A stretch of 33,105 nt of DNA from Thermodesulfobacteriota bacterium (GTDB lineage: Bacteria > Desulfobacterota > Desulfobacteria > Desulfobacterales > JAUWMJ01): positions 1 to 33,105 of the forward strand of contig JAXHVO010000109.1 of NCBI GenBank assembly GCA_034189135.1. Reading direction: 5' to 3'. Below, piece after piece: positions 17,738-26,077 of the stretch. The notes beneath the pieces were generated by a model, which made no database searches, was not told the DNA's origin, and saw nothing but the letters and a program-made list of their open reading frames with translations. A program made the position numbers and the translations under genes. Within the stretch, counting starts at the first letter, position 1. Each line of letters starts with the position of its first letter.

Positions 17738-19015
17738 TCAAAAACCTTGCATCCGACTGTAGTCAGGTGGTTTTCGTCCGTTAAAAAAACCACAGGCCCG
17801 GTAGTACTTCAGGTCATCAATCCATAAGCGAAAATAATGGCTATCGCGGCACATCTTTTTGAAGGCACCCTGAGGACGCAAAAGGCCTGAAATTAATGGT
17901 CCAAAGAGCTCTGATGGATCCCGAAAACATTCCCAGTCACACTTTCGGCAGACAGCATTGCGGTCTAAACTATTTCGGTCCATACTCCAATACTTGCCAA
18001 GGTTTTCATTGCCCCGGTAGCCACAGGGATAAGTGTTGCCATCCTTTGCGTCGATAAAGAAGAAATCCAATCCCCCGCGGCACGGATAGGGAAATGTAGA
18101 ATTATCGGTATACTGCTTGTAAAGCGCATAGAGAGAGGTTATCGGAGAAAATAACCGTATTTTCGATCTGAATTCGGGTACGGTTTCCAGAAGCGCCTTA
18201 AAAAGCAATGCCTTTTCCCTATTATTGAACTGAACAATGCGATCTTCGGAAGTTGCCGAGTAAACCGGCTTCAGACCGGCTATGTCTTTGTTATCCTCCA
18301 CGCTCATCGGGTAGCAGGTGCTTACCATGGTAAAACCCAATTCAATAACGAATTGATAGAACTTTTTAAAGGCGGTTTTAAATGTCCGGTCAAAGGATTG
18401 CATGTCAACATTTTCTTTTGCAGGTGTGGCTACTCTAGCATTTCTGGTCATATCTCCCATGACATTTCTGTTAATTCCTAAATTTGCCGAAGGGTGCATA
18501 CCGTGCTCATGAAAAATGGGCAGAGCCTTTTCAATGCCTTGTATCACACCGGGCAATCCTCTCATCTTTTCGTGGATAGATGGGATAACGGAATCAATGC
18601 TGATCCAGAAATTTCGCAGTGGTGTGCCGGCCAGTGCTTCCACAATCTTATTCACCCTTGATTGAAAACGAGGACTACGGGGGTTAGCAAACATAAAGCC
18701 GTTTGTTCCTGTACGTATGTAGTCGATTCCTGCTTCTCCCGCATACTTGATGAACATGACAAGATCTTCCAGAAAAAGAAGAGGTTCTCCTCCGGTAAAA
18801 CTGACCACCCGGACACCTCTTTGTGCTGCGGCATCAATAATGCGTTTGACAACGTCGAGGGATAAGGTGGAGCGCCTGAATTTTTCCGTTACCCTCATGC
18901 CACATTGGGGGCAAAGGGCATTACACTTATCGGTAAACTGGATGATTAACTGTTCGGGTACTTTTTTACGCCACAGATCAATAACATGTCTATGTAATGG
19001 CAACGGTTTGTCCAT
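17738..19015 (-). CDS. Radical SAM protein with SPASM-like C-terminal cysteines
   Basis: The cluster-binding motif CNALCPQC (Cys31, Cys35, Cys38) and the VVSFTGGEPLLF segment define a radical SAM enzyme. The C-terminal half carries further cysteines (FPYPCRGGLDFFF, NTYPCGYRGNENLG, CRKCDWECF) arranged as in SPASM/twitch domains, which bind auxiliary Fe-S clusters. Length is 425 aa. The substrate is unknown. No precursor peptide gene is visible next to it, so peptide maturation is not supported. It is transcribed toward the PHP/glycosyltransferase gene, with only 66 bp between the stops, and lies 104 bp downstream of the MBL gene in the same direction, so it may be the distal gene of the STAS-MBL operon. 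Confidence 0.85.
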   Translation of the reverse strand: MDKPLPLHRHVIDLWRKKVPEQLIIQFTDKCNALCPQCGMRVTEKFRRSTLSLDVVKRIIDAAAQRGVRVVSFTGGEPLLFLEDLVMFIKYAGEAGIDYIRTGTNGFMFANPRSPRFQSRVNKIVEALAGTPLRNFWISIDSVIPSIHEKMRGLPGVIQGIEKALPIFHEHGMHPSANLGINRNVMGDMTRNARVATPAKENVDMQSFDRTFKTAFKKFYQFVIELGFTMVSTCYPMSVEDNKDIAGLKPVYSATSEDRIVQFNNREKALLFKALLETVPEFRSKIRLFSPITSLYALYKQYTDNSTFPYPCRGGLDFFFIDAKDGNTYPCGYRGNENLGKYWSMDRNSLDRNAVCRKCDWECFRDPSELFGPLISGLLRPQGAFKKMCRDSHYFRLWIDDLKYYRACGFFNGRKPPDYSRMQGF

Positions 19016-19119
19016 GAAACGATTTACTCCTGTTTTTCCTTCATTTAAGAAAATATTTCAATGCGAGTTTAACTTAGTTTTTTCATCCTGGTTAACTTCA
19101 GGTAATAATTTTAATAAAA

Positions 19120-19842
19120 CTAAGAGACCTCCCTAAAGTGGGTAATTTCCACTCCTTCTTCGTCCTGCAACAGAGCCCTGGCATTTAAAATGGCTTTTTG
19201 CATATCCTCTTCCGGGGTCTTTGAGATATGACCATGCCCGGGGTAAAGCTCGTTTATCTTCCTTGTTTCTAACAGGCTGATGGAATTAATATAATCGCCG
19301 ACACTTCCGGATTCGCTAATATAAGAAAGCGTCCCTCCGGCAAAGAGGGTATCCCCAGTAAAAAGGATCTTCCGGGTAAATTCATAGATGCAGATTGAAC
19401 CGGATGTATGTCCCGGTGTGTGCATCACTTCTAAGATGTAGTTTCCCAGATCAAAGCGAAATCTGTTTTCCAACCATAGATGGACTTTAAGAGATGGTTC
19501 GTTAAGATCGCCCGATTTATACATGGTCACATATCTGTCCTCCACGGCAATCTTGGTGGCCGCAAAACGATGGGCAGCGATCAGGGAATAATCCTGGAAA
19601 TAACGATTGGCGCCGATATGGTCAAAATGCTCGTGTGTATTGATGACGATGTCAACATCCCTGATTTTGATACCAAGTGTAAGCAGGGATTTCTGCAATT
19701 TAAAAAAATTTTTATCCACTCCTGAATCGATGAGAATGTTTTTATAATCCCCCCTGATCAGGTAGCTATGGCTGCTGGTATCCTCGCCCCTGATCCGGTA
19801 AATGTTCGTTTGCAATTCTATGATTTGGTTATCTTTTATCAT
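19120..19842 (-). CDS. Metallo-beta-lactamase-fold hydrolase
   Basis: Zinc hydrolase of the glyoxalase-II-like MBL group. Metal ligands are visible: HEHFDH (His70, His72, Asp74, His75), the HTPGHTSGS segment (His145), FTGDTLF (Asp164) and ELYPGHG near the end. I place the start at 19842, where GTGGAGAAATT precedes the ATG, rather than at a more distant in-frame ATG inside the STAS gene. The product is 240 aa. The start overlaps the STAS gene by 14 bp, so the two are translationally coupled. It lacks the N-terminal cysteine cluster of PhnP and the PhnP-type fold signature, so it is not an obvious PhnP, but a phosphodiester or thioester substrate is possible. Confidence 0.85.
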   Translation of the reverse strand: MIKDNQIIELQTNIYRIRGEDTSSHSYLIRGDYKNILIDSGVDKNFFKLQKSLLTLGIKIRDVDIVINTHEHFDHIGANRYFQDYSLIAAHRFAATKIAVEDRYVTMYKSGDLNEPSLKVHLWLENRFRFDLGNYILEVMHTPGHTSGSICIYEFTRKILFTGDTLFAGGTLSYISESGSVGDYINSISLLETRKINELYPGHGHISKTPEEDMQKAILNARALLQDEEGVEITHFREVS

Positions 19843-20185
19843 AATTTCTCCACTCACTCTTCTTTGCCATTTCCTCATCTTTATAGATCTCAAAGAACTG
19901 GTCTAATCGATTTTCCTTAAAATAATTCAGTATCTCTGGATTTAAGGAACACAACTTCAGGCATCCCCCTAAAAAGTTAATCTCTTTTCGGATGCCGTTT
20001 AAAACCTCCAGGAGCGTGATGAGTTCAAATTCATGTAACTCCTGCAGATCTACAATAACCTTGATACCCTTTTCCTTGATATAATTGGGGAAAGCCCTCC
20101 TGGCCTGAAGGGCTTCATTTTTTCTGGTGTTGCCGGAGATTTTTATGTGGAAAAAGCCGGCGTTTTCTACAATATGATATTTCAT
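19829..20185 (-). CDS. STAS-domain protein (anti-sigma factor antagonist type)
   Basis: A 118-aa protein with the layout of a STAS domain: an opening beta strand pair (YHIVENAGFFHIKISGNT), VIVDLQELHEF in the position of the conserved strand before the phosphorylatable loop, the helix ITLLEVLNGIRKEINFLGGCLKLCSL, and a C-terminal helix with FKENRLDQFFEIYKDEEMA. The usual Ser/Thr of the D-S/T-S-G loop is not evident (here LQELHEFELITL), so phospho-switching by a RsbT-type kinase is doubtful. GAGGAATATT precedes the start. It is coupled to the MBL hydrolase and lies behind a candidate Pho box. Confidence 0.75.
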   Translation of the reverse strand: MKYHIVENAGFFHIKISGNTRKNEALQARRAFPNYIKEKGIKVIVDLQELHEFELITLLEVLNGIRKEINFLGGCLKLCSLNPEILNYFKENRLDQFFEIYKDEEMAKKSEWRNYDKR

Positions 20186-20345
20186 GATTTAATATTCCTC
20201 TTTGGTTTATGTCTCTTTAAACGGAGCAAAGTGAGTTATCCATGATCGGTCTCTGATTGAATATTGTGCGGTGAAGCGGCATAAAATAGCGGCTTTTACG
20301 AGAACAGCCAGCCAGTTTATTACTGGTTGATGTTAACCATGCAGT

Positions 20346-20385
20346 ATTAAAGTCAAATTAAATTTGGATTAAAGCTCTGTTATAT
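20346..20385 (-). promoter_or_regulatory. Candidate Pho box array for the STAS-MBL pair
   Basis: On the minus strand there are four units in exact 11-bp register: ATATAAC (20385-20379), CTTTAAT (20374-20368), ATTTAAT (20363-20357) and CTTTAAT (20352-20346), with spacers AGAG, CCAA and TTGA. All four fit NTNTAAY, as do the units before pstS. The array is about 160 bp upstream of the STAS start. This is the most regular array in the window. Confidence 0.5.
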
Positions 20386-20455
20386 CTCGAATCAAACCGT
20401 ATCCTGTTCAATTGATGGATTTGCTGTCAAGGTCGCCTTAGGGGTCACTTTATTG

Positions 20456-20473
20456 ACAGGCCTGTTGGCCTGT
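20456..20473. repeat. Short perfect hairpin downstream of phnN
   Basis: ACAGGCC and GGCCTGT form a 7-bp stem around a TGTT loop. It lies 67 bp past the phnN stop. No T-run follows on either strand, so it is not a standard intrinsic terminator, though it could still end or protect the phnN mRNA. Confidence 0.4.
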
Positions 20474-20539
20474 TGCGGATGTAAAAGGTTGCTATTTTGT
20501 ATATCATTAAAGGTGGATGGTCGTAAAATCTATCAAGCA

Positions 20540-21115
20540 TCATACCAGCTGCTGTACAAATTGCTCCCCAGCCGCTTTCAGAGTGCCATCGTTGTTAATA
20601 ATGACAATGTCCGGTACATTCAACAGGAATGATTTTTTAAATTTACGATTATGGATCAATCGGGTATGAATCTCATCCGAGTTTTCCCGGCCTCTGATTT
20701 GCAGACGTTGCTTAATTTCGGCATGCGAAACATCGATCAATACCACTTTTATTTGAGGATACAGGCGCAGAGCTTGTGGCAGGTACTCGCGTGATCCGTT
20801 GACGACCACATTACATTGCTTCATAAGCCATAGATTAATTTCCACACCAATGCCGTAATAGCATGCATGGCTTTGCCAATGCATGGCAAAAAAACCCCTG
20901 GTAAAACGCTGCATGAACTCTTCTTTGCTGAGAGCGATATGGTTTTCACCGCTGGTCAATGGCGGCCGTGTAATGTAACGATGAGCAAAAACGACGGATC
21001 CATTACCATTTAAGCGTTGACGTGCATAGCTGATCAAGCTGTCTTTTCCTGATCCGGAAGGGCCGATTAGATAAAAGAAACGGCCCTTGGTTTTCGCTTC
21101 ATACTTTTTCATCAT
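20540..21115 (-). CDS. phnN: Ribose 1,5-bisphosphokinase PhnN
   Basis: Kinase that phosphorylates ribose 1,5-bisphosphate to PRPP, the last step that returns C-P lyase products to central metabolism. It belongs to the guanylate-kinase fold: P-loop GPSGSGKDS, the YITRPPLTSGENH segment, an MHWQSHACYYGIG motif and VVVNGSREYLPQA, all close to known PhnN. Length is 191 aa, normal. No strong ribosome-binding site is visible before 21115; the second ATG is equally possible. It is 108 bp downstream of the hexapeptide transferase and more than 10 kb away from the phnG-M cluster, so phn functions are split into two units here. Confidence 0.9.
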   Translation of the reverse strand: MMKKYEAKTKGRFFYLIGPSGSGKDSLISYARQRLNGNGSVVFAHRYITRPPLTSGENHIALSKEEFMQRFTRGFFAMHWQSHACYYGIGVEINLWLMKQCNVVVNGSREYLPQALRLYPQIKVVLIDVSHAEIKQRLQIRGRENSDEIHTRLIHNRKFKKSFLLNVPDIVIINNDGTLKAAGEQFVQQLV

Positions 21116-21223
21116 AGCATAAATTTAATCGTATACGATCACTTGGCTCATGTTCCAGATAATGCTGTTGGAATTGTGTTATGTGCATTTGCCGCGAGGA
21201 TCGGAGGCAACAACCCCATGGAT

Positions 21224-21871
21224 TTATCGTTTTTGCTTCCTTTTTGCCTGAGGATCGAATTTCTCTATAAACGCTTTGGTGCTTAATTGTCGAAAATCCA
21301 CCAGGTGACGGCGAAGCTTATCGCGCTTCCAATCCCACCAGTTGATTCGCATCAGGGCTTCTTGAATATATGCGTCGAAGCGTTCTCGAATGGGTTTGGC
21401 AGGGACACCGGCCACAATGGTGAATGGGGGCACATCCATGGTCACGACGGACCCCGCACCGACAGCTGCTCCAGTGCCGATGGACCGTCCCGGCAGGATG
21501 ACTGCACCGTGGCCGATCCAGACGTCGTGACCGAAGGTCACGGGAAAGGAGCGACGCCAGTTGAAAAAATCATCGTCGTCTTCTGCCATGTCAAACTGAC
21601 TGCTTCGGTAAGAAAAATGATGCAGCGCCGCTCGATGCAGTGGATGGTTACCGGGATTGATACGAACCCCGGCGGCAATGGAGCAAAATTTTCCAATTCG
21701 AGCGTAGATAATATCGCAGTCGTTGACCGCATAGGAATAGTCTCCCATCACGGTTTCGATGATTTTTGCTCTCGGACCGACTTCCGTCCATTCACCGAGT
21801 TTGGACTTTACGACGAGAGCGGTCGGATGGACGGTTGGAAGGCGGCTGAGTTTTTTAGGTAGTATTTCCAT
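21224..21871 (-). CDS. Hexapeptide-repeat transferase associated with phosphonate metabolism
   Basis: Left-handed beta-helix acyltransferase of the xenobiotic/chloramphenicol-type group. Hexapeptide turns are seen throughout ([32 protein letters not shown], then [52 protein letters not shown]), with the usual catalytic His in the NPGNHP loop. A subfamily of such proteins (phn_thr-fam) is regularly found with C-P lyase genes, and its long [14 protein letters not shown] tail fits. It may acetylate aminophosphonates, as PhnO does, but this is not shown. The gene precedes phnN. Its sequence looks visibly richer in G+C than the flanking pst and STAS regions. Confidence 0.85.
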   Translation of the reverse strand: MEILPKKLSRLPTVHPTALVVKSKLGEWTEVGPRAKIIETVMGDYSYAVNDCDIIYARIGKFCSIAAGVRINPGNHPLHRAALHHFSYRSSQFDMAEDDDDFFNWRRSFPVTFGHDVWIGHGAVILPGRSIGTGAAVGAGSVVTMDVPPFTIVAGVPAKPIRERFDAYIQEALMRINWWDWKRDKLRRHLVDFRQLSTKAFIEKFDPQAKRKQKR

Positions 21872-21966
21872 TAGTTTTAAATGCCAGAGCTTTCTAGTTA
21901 ATCAGTGTACCAATGGCTGGATTCATAAATTTGCGAAAGAATTTCCGAACCATTTATCTGTCTATT

Positions 21967-22031
21967 ATTAGGCAGGTGTTTGTGACGGGTTAAAATTTAG
22001 CTAATTTTATTATGTTAATTAGGTATGATAT
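21967..22031 (-). promoter_or_regulatory. Possible Pho-box-like tracts upstream of the hexapeptide transferase/phnN pair
   Basis: Two tracts in the 282-bp gap after phoR show 11-bp spacing on the minus strand: ATATCAT and AATTAAC (22031-22014), and TTTTAAC, CACAAAC and GCCTAAT (21995-21967). Each has deviations from the NTNTAAY pattern, so support is weak. Regulation of phnN by PhoB would be sensible, but the region is AT-rich. Confidence 0.3.
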
Positions 22032-22153
22032 AAAACCTATATACTAATACAAGCGAGAATAAAACTGCTGAGGTACTACACGTTCAACAAAAATCGTGTC
22101 AAGCAAACGGGTATAATAATAATGATTGTTAAGATTTATTAGGTTATGTTTTA

Positions 22154-23926
22154 CTATTCCGGCAGGTGAATGGTAAAGGTACTTCCTTTGCCCGGAGTGC
22201 TGTCAACCGTTATTTGCCCGCCGTGGGCCTGGACGATATGTTTAACAATGGCAAGACCCAGGCCGGTGCCTCCCTGCTCGCGGCTTCTGGCCTTGTCAAC
22301 GCGGTAAAACCTTTCAAACAGGCGGGGCAGGTGTCTTTTTGAAATGCCGATGCCGCTGTCTTTAATACTAAGGGAAACACCGGAAGCAGTCTTTACCGCG
22401 TTGATTTGAATCTTACTTTTTTCACTGCTGTATTTGATGGCATTACCAATCAGGTTTACCACGGCTTGTTCAAAAAGTACCGGTTCGATGTTGGCCTCCA
22501 GCAAATCGTCACAGGTAAAATCTATTTCTATCTGTTTTGCGTCGGCCTCGGTCCGGCAAATCCTCACTGAAGAGGTAATCACTTTTTTTACTGCTGTTTT
22601 TCTCAGCTGAATCAGATTTGCCTCGTTTTCCTTTTCAATTCTGGAAAGATGCAGAAGATCATCAATAATCGCCCCGAGACGGTTTACATGTTTTTCGATG
22701 ATGGATAAAAACCGGTTCGCTTCTTTTTCATTGTCCTTGGCGCCGCTTTGAAGTGTCTCCACAAAGCCCTTAATGGCGGTTAAAGGGGTTTTTATTTCAT
22801 GGGAAACATTGGCCACAAAGTCCTGTCGCATCCTTTCCAGACGTCTTAGCTGAGTCACGTCGTTTAATACCAGCAGGGTGCCGATGCGCTTTTCTTTGGC
22901 ATTGCGAAGGGGGGAGGCATTGGCATTTAAAATGCGATCGCCGTTATGATATAGAGTAATGTCACTCTTTATCGGGATGTTACTTTTCTGAGCTTTTTCC
23001 ATAAATTCGGAAAGCCTGGTGTCCCTGATTATTTCCTGGAGGCTCTGGTTTTTTTCAGCAGCCGACAGTTTTTCAAGCATGTCTGCCGCAGTCTGATTGA
23101 AGCTTAAGATGTGTTCATTCATGTCCAGGGCAATCACTCCTTCAGCCATACTGGACAGTACTGCCTCAATTTGATTTCGTTGATTGACCTCAGTTTCTAT
23201 CTGTTTGGCCATGTTGGCCGCCATCAGGTTCATCGCTTCAGCAAGATTTGCGGCTTCGGTTATGCCTGGAGAGGATAAACGGTATGTAAGATCGCCTTTG
23301 GCAAAATGTTCAGCCCCCTTTCTCATTTCTTCAATGGACCTGCTGATGCGTCGTGAGATATAAAAACATATCATTGCAGCAAACAGGGCGATAAAAAATC
23401 CCCCGAGAGTGATTCTGTCCTGAATGATGCCAAGCTCCTTATCGACTTCGGTTAAAGGAATGGATGTTCTTAATATGGCTTCGAGCCTGTGAGAAGATAT
23501 TATGGGAAGGGCGACATACATCATTCTTTTATCAAGGGTTCTGCTGTATCTGAGAGCGCTTCCCGCCGGTTGCGACAGGGCTTTTAGAAATTCAGGGCGA
23601 TCGGCATGACTGTCCATCACAGCCGGGTTTTCATCTGAGTCACCGATTACCCTGCCGTTGGGAAGGATCACCGTCACCCGAATCCGGGCGGAATTCCCTA
23701 TTTGTTTACATAAACGATCAATCTCTTTTGGATACAAAGGCTTCAGATGCGGTTCAACCATCTCTTTAATGATTCGACCCTGGGTCTTAAGGCCTTCAAT
23801 GGTCCTTTCCAGGAAATAGTCGCTTAAAAAACTTGAAGCATACCAGCTAACCACACCCAGGGCAACCAGGGTGATCATCAGATAAGTGGGAAAAAGCAGC
23901 CATATTAAGCGAATGGTTTTTTTCAT
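22154..23926 (-). CDS. phoR: Phosphate regulon sensor histidine kinase PhoR
   Basis: Membrane-bound kinase that phosphorylates PhoB when phosphate is low. Order of domains: transmembrane helix about 9-31, a periplasmic sensor region about 32-170 (unlike E. coli PhoR, which has almost none), second helix about 174-192, HAMP linker about 190-245, PAS domain about 252-360, HisKA with VANVSHEIKTPLTAIKGFVE (His376) and a C-terminal ATPase with NLIGNAIKYS, DSGIGIS and GGTGLGLAI. The 590-aa size matches the long PhoR form common outside enterobacteria. The start overlaps the phoB stop by 4 bp. Confidence 0.93.
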   Translation of the reverse strand: MKKTIRLIWLLFPTYLMITLVALGVVSWYASSFLSDYFLERTIEGLKTQGRIIKEMVEPHLKPLYPKEIDRLCKQIGNSARIRVTVILPNGRVIGDSDENPAVMDSHADRPEFLKALSQPAGSALRYSRTLDKRMMYVALPIISSHRLEAILRTSIPLTEVDKELGIIQDRITLGGFFIALFAAMICFYISRRISRSIEEMRKGAEHFAKGDLTYRLSSPGITEAANLAEAMNLMAANMAKQIETEVNQRNQIEAVLSSMAEGVIALDMNEHILSFNQTAADMLEKLSAAEKNQSLQEIIRDTRLSEFMEKAQKSNIPIKSDITLYHNGDRILNANASPLRNAKEKRIGTLLVLNDVTQLRRLERMRQDFVANVSHEIKTPLTAIKGFVETLQSGAKDNEKEANRFLSIIEKHVNRLGAIIDDLLHLSRIEKENEANLIQLRKTAVKKVITSSVRICRTEADAKQIEIDFTCDDLLEANIEPVLFEQAVVNLIGNAIKYSSEKSKIQINAVKTASGVSLSIKDSGIGISKRHLPRLFERFYRVDKARSREQGGTGLGLAIVKHIVQAHGGQITVDSTPGKGSTFTIHLPE

Positions 23927-24615
23927 GAAATATCCTTGAACCTGTAACCGACCCCTCTGACTGTCTCTATATACTTTCCTAAAGGACCGAGTTTTTTTCT
24001 AAGTCCTACAATTTGGACATCCACGCTTCGGTCGGTAACCGGATAATCATCACCTCTAATACCATCCACAATCTGCGAACGGGTAAATACCCATCCAGGC
24101 CGCCGGGCAAGCAGGAACAGGATTTGAAATTCGGTAAAGGTCAGCTCCACGGGGCTTCCTTTGACTGATACACTCCGCCTGCCTGGATGGATTTCAAGAT
24201 CGTGGATGTGAATCACAGACTGCAAATCGACTGTTTCTTCCTTTTGTCTTCTGAGGGCAGCACGAATTCTGGCCAGAAGAACTCGCGGGGAAAAGGGTTT
24301 GGTGATGTAATCGTCTGCCCCGAGTTCGAGACCGGCAACAATATCGGCTTCCTCCCCTTTTGCGGTGAGCAGTATGGTGGGGATATGCATTGTTTTTGCA
24401 TCTTTTTTTAGTTTTTTCAGTACGTCCAGACCGTCTATACCCGGAAGCATCAGATCGAGCAAAATAAGATCCGGATTTTCCGACCGTGAGCTCCTTAATG
24501 CCGTTTCACCGGACAGGGCTTTTATGATTTTATAACCTTCTTTTTCTAAATTATAACCGATCAGTTCCAGTATATCTTTTTCGTCATCCACAATAAGGAT
24601 TTTATCTCCGGACAT
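23923..24615 (-). CDS. phoB: Phosphate regulon response regulator PhoB
   Basis: OmpR/PhoB-family transcription factor. The receiver domain has the acidic pair Asp10-Asp11, phosphoacceptor Asp54 in LILLDLMLPGIDG, LLTAKG and YITKPFSP. The C-terminal winged helix has VELTFTEFQILFLLARRPGWVFTR, a recognition helix region around TDRSVDVQIVGLRKKLG and the closing ETVRGVGYRF. Length is 230 aa. AAAGAGGAAAT precedes the ATG. It should bind tandem 7-bp repeats such as those noted upstream of pstS, phn and the STAS gene. It lies between phoU (19 bp) and phoR (4-bp overlap). Confidence 0.95.
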   Translation of the reverse strand: MSGDKILIVDDEKDILELIGYNLEKEGYKIIKALSGETALRSSRSENPDLILLDLMLPGIDGLDVLKKLKKDAKTMHIPTILLTAKGEEADIVAGLELGADDYITKPFSPRVLLARIRAALRRQKEETVDLQSVIHIHDLEIHPGRRSVSVKGSPVELTFTEFQILFLLARRPGWVFTRSQIVDGIRGDDYPVTDRSVDVQIVGLRKKLGPLGKYIETVRGVGYRFKDIS

Positions 24616-24634
24616 ATTTCCTCTTTTTATTCAT

Positions 24635-25291
24635 CTATAGTTTTCCGTGCCGTACAATTTCACCTTCTATCATATAAATGACCTCTTCTGCAATATTGGT
24701 GGCATGGTCCGCCAGACGTTCCAGGTGCCGCGAAATAAGAAGCAGGTTAATCAGATAACTGACCTTATCAGGATGTTGCGAAATGGCTGTTTTTATCAAA
24801 CGATATGCCTCTTCTTTTTTTGCATCCACTTCGTCATCCAATACCAGCACTTTAAGTGCGAGATCATCATCCATGTTTACCAGGGCATCCAAACTCATTT
24901 TAAGCATGGTTTCCGCTTTTTCAGCCATGACGGAATAGTCGAAGATAAAATCAGATCCTTCTTTTTTGGTGATCGTCTTCACTCTTTGGGCGATATTTAC
25001 CGCCTGGTCTCCTATTCTTTCAAGGTCATTGTTGATCTTTATCACCGCCACCAGAAATCGAAGATCAACGGCCACCGGCTGATGCAGGGCAATTATTTTC
25101 AGACATTCTTCTTCGACTTCAACTTCCATCTCGTCGATTTCATGGTCAGAGGCAATGATCTTTTGCGAAATCTCGCCATCAAATTCCTCAATGGCTTTGA
25201 TGGCCATTCGAACGTTTTCTTCCACCATTGCCCCTAAAGAAAGTATCTTTTTCTTAATTTTTTCCAGCTCTCTATGAAAGTGCTTTGTCAT
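24635..25291 (-). CDS. phoU: Phosphate signalling protein PhoU
   Basis: Cytoplasmic helical protein that links the Pst transporter to PhoR and keeps the regulon off when phosphate is plentiful. It contains two PhoU repeats with the family sequences IASDHEIDEMEVEVEEECLKI, LRFLVAVIKINNDLERIGDQAVNIA and LLLISRHLERLADHATNIAEEV, which carry the conserved E/DxxxD metal-binding motifs. I set the start at 25291 (ATG after GGAGACACTAAC), giving 218 aa, the normal size. A longer in-frame start inside pstB would add a non-conserved 36-aa leader and is not accepted. The gene lies 13 bp after pstB. Confidence 0.94.
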   Translation of the reverse strand: MTKHFHRELEKIKKKILSLGAMVEENVRMAIKAIEEFDGEISQKIIASDHEIDEMEVEVEEECLKIIALHQPVAVDLRFLVAVIKINNDLERIGDQAVNIAQRVKTITKKEGSDFIFDYSVMAEKAETMLKMSLDALVNMDDDLALKVLVLDDEVDAKKEEAYRLIKTAISQHPDKVSYLINLLLISRHLERLADHATNIAEEVIYMIEGEIVRHGKL

Positions 25292-25304
25292 GTTAGTGTC
25301 TCCA

Positions 25305-26066
25305 TTACCCAAATCGGCCCGTGATATAGTCTTCGGTCTGTTTGAGTTTCGGTCTGGTAAAAAGGGTATCGGTATCACCTGTTTCAATGAGTTTTCCAAT
25401 ATAAAAAAAAGCGGTTATATCTGAAACCCTTGCCGCCTGCTGCATATTGTGAGTCACAATGATGATGGTATAAAATTCTTTTAAGGTTTGTATCAGCTCT
25501 TCTATTTTCTGGGTGGCGAGGGGATCCAGCGCCGAAGCCGGTTCATCCATCAGGATCACCTCGGGCTTTATCGCCAGGGCACGGGCGATACATAACCGCT
25601 GCTGCTGGCCGCCTGAAAGACCCAGTGCCGATTCATGGAGCCGGTCTTTGACCTCGTCCCACAAAGCCGCCTGCTTAATGCTTTCCTCAACACGCCGGGC
25701 CACATAGGCTTTGTCCTTTATTCCGTTTACAATAAGTCCATAGGCCACATTATCATAAATCGTTTTGGGAAAGGGATTTGGTTTTTGGAAAACCATGCCC
25801 ACTCGCTTTCTGAGCAGCACGACATCCAGAGATGATGCATACATATCCTGGTCTTCAATCATGATTTTTCCCTCAACACGGGTCCCCGGGATTAAATCGT
25901 TCATCCTGTTCAAACAGCGTAAAAAGGTGCTTTTGCCGCATCCGGAGGGTCCGATAAGGGCGGTTACCTGACGGTCGTAAAAATCAAGGGAAATATCATG
26001 AAGGGCCTGAAAGTCTCCATAATAAAAGTTAAGGTTTTCTGAAGTAATCTTTAAAGCTTTATCCAT
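25305..26066 (-). CDS. pstB: Phosphate ABC transporter ATP-binding protein PstB
   Basis: ATPase of the high-affinity phosphate importer. It has Walker [10 protein letters not shown], the PstB-specific [18 protein letters not shown] segment, Q-loop [22 protein letters not shown], signature [13 protein letters not shown], Walker [14 protein letters not shown] and H-loop [13 protein letters not shown]. Length is 253 aa. AAAAGGAAAAAC precedes the ATG. It is 11 bp after pstA and 13 bp before phoU. Confidence 0.96.
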   Translation of the reverse strand: MDKALKITSENLNFYYGDFQALHDISLDFYDRQVTALIGPSGCGKSTFLRCLNRMNDLIPGTRVEGKIMIEDQDMYASSLDVVLLRKRVGMVFQKPNPFPKTIYDNVAYGLIVNGIKDKAYVARRVEESIKQAALWDEVKDRLHESALGLSGGQQQRLCIARALAIKPEVILMDEPASALDPLATQKIEELIQTLKEFYTIIIVTHNMQQAARVSDITAFFYIGKLIETGDTDTLFTRPKLKQTEDYITGRFG

Positions 26067-26077
26067 TGTTTTTCCTT

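Larger units (their letters stand above)
20186..20539. other. 354-bp intergenic region between phnN and the STAS gene
   Basis: No credible ORF. It holds a four-unit Pho-box-like array (20346-20385) oriented toward the STAS-MBL pair, and a hairpin (20456-20473). A TTGACA on the minus strand near 20442 has no good partner -10 box. Confidence 0.5.

Noticed and set aside
17738-19015. Radical SAM protein as a RiPP maturase
   Set aside because: No small Cys-rich or leader-bearing precursor ORF is visible nearby; the SPASM-like cysteines alone do not show a peptide substrate.
19120-19842. MBL hydrolase as canonical PhnP
   Set aside because: The N-terminal cysteine cluster and overall PhnP pattern are absent; it is a glyoxalase-II-like MBL protein. 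It stays only as an indirect candidate for the reaction.
25291-25399. Longer PhoU start at 25399 inside pstB
   Set aside because: It adds a non-conserved leader; the ATG at 25291 has its own GGAG and gives the standard PhoU length.
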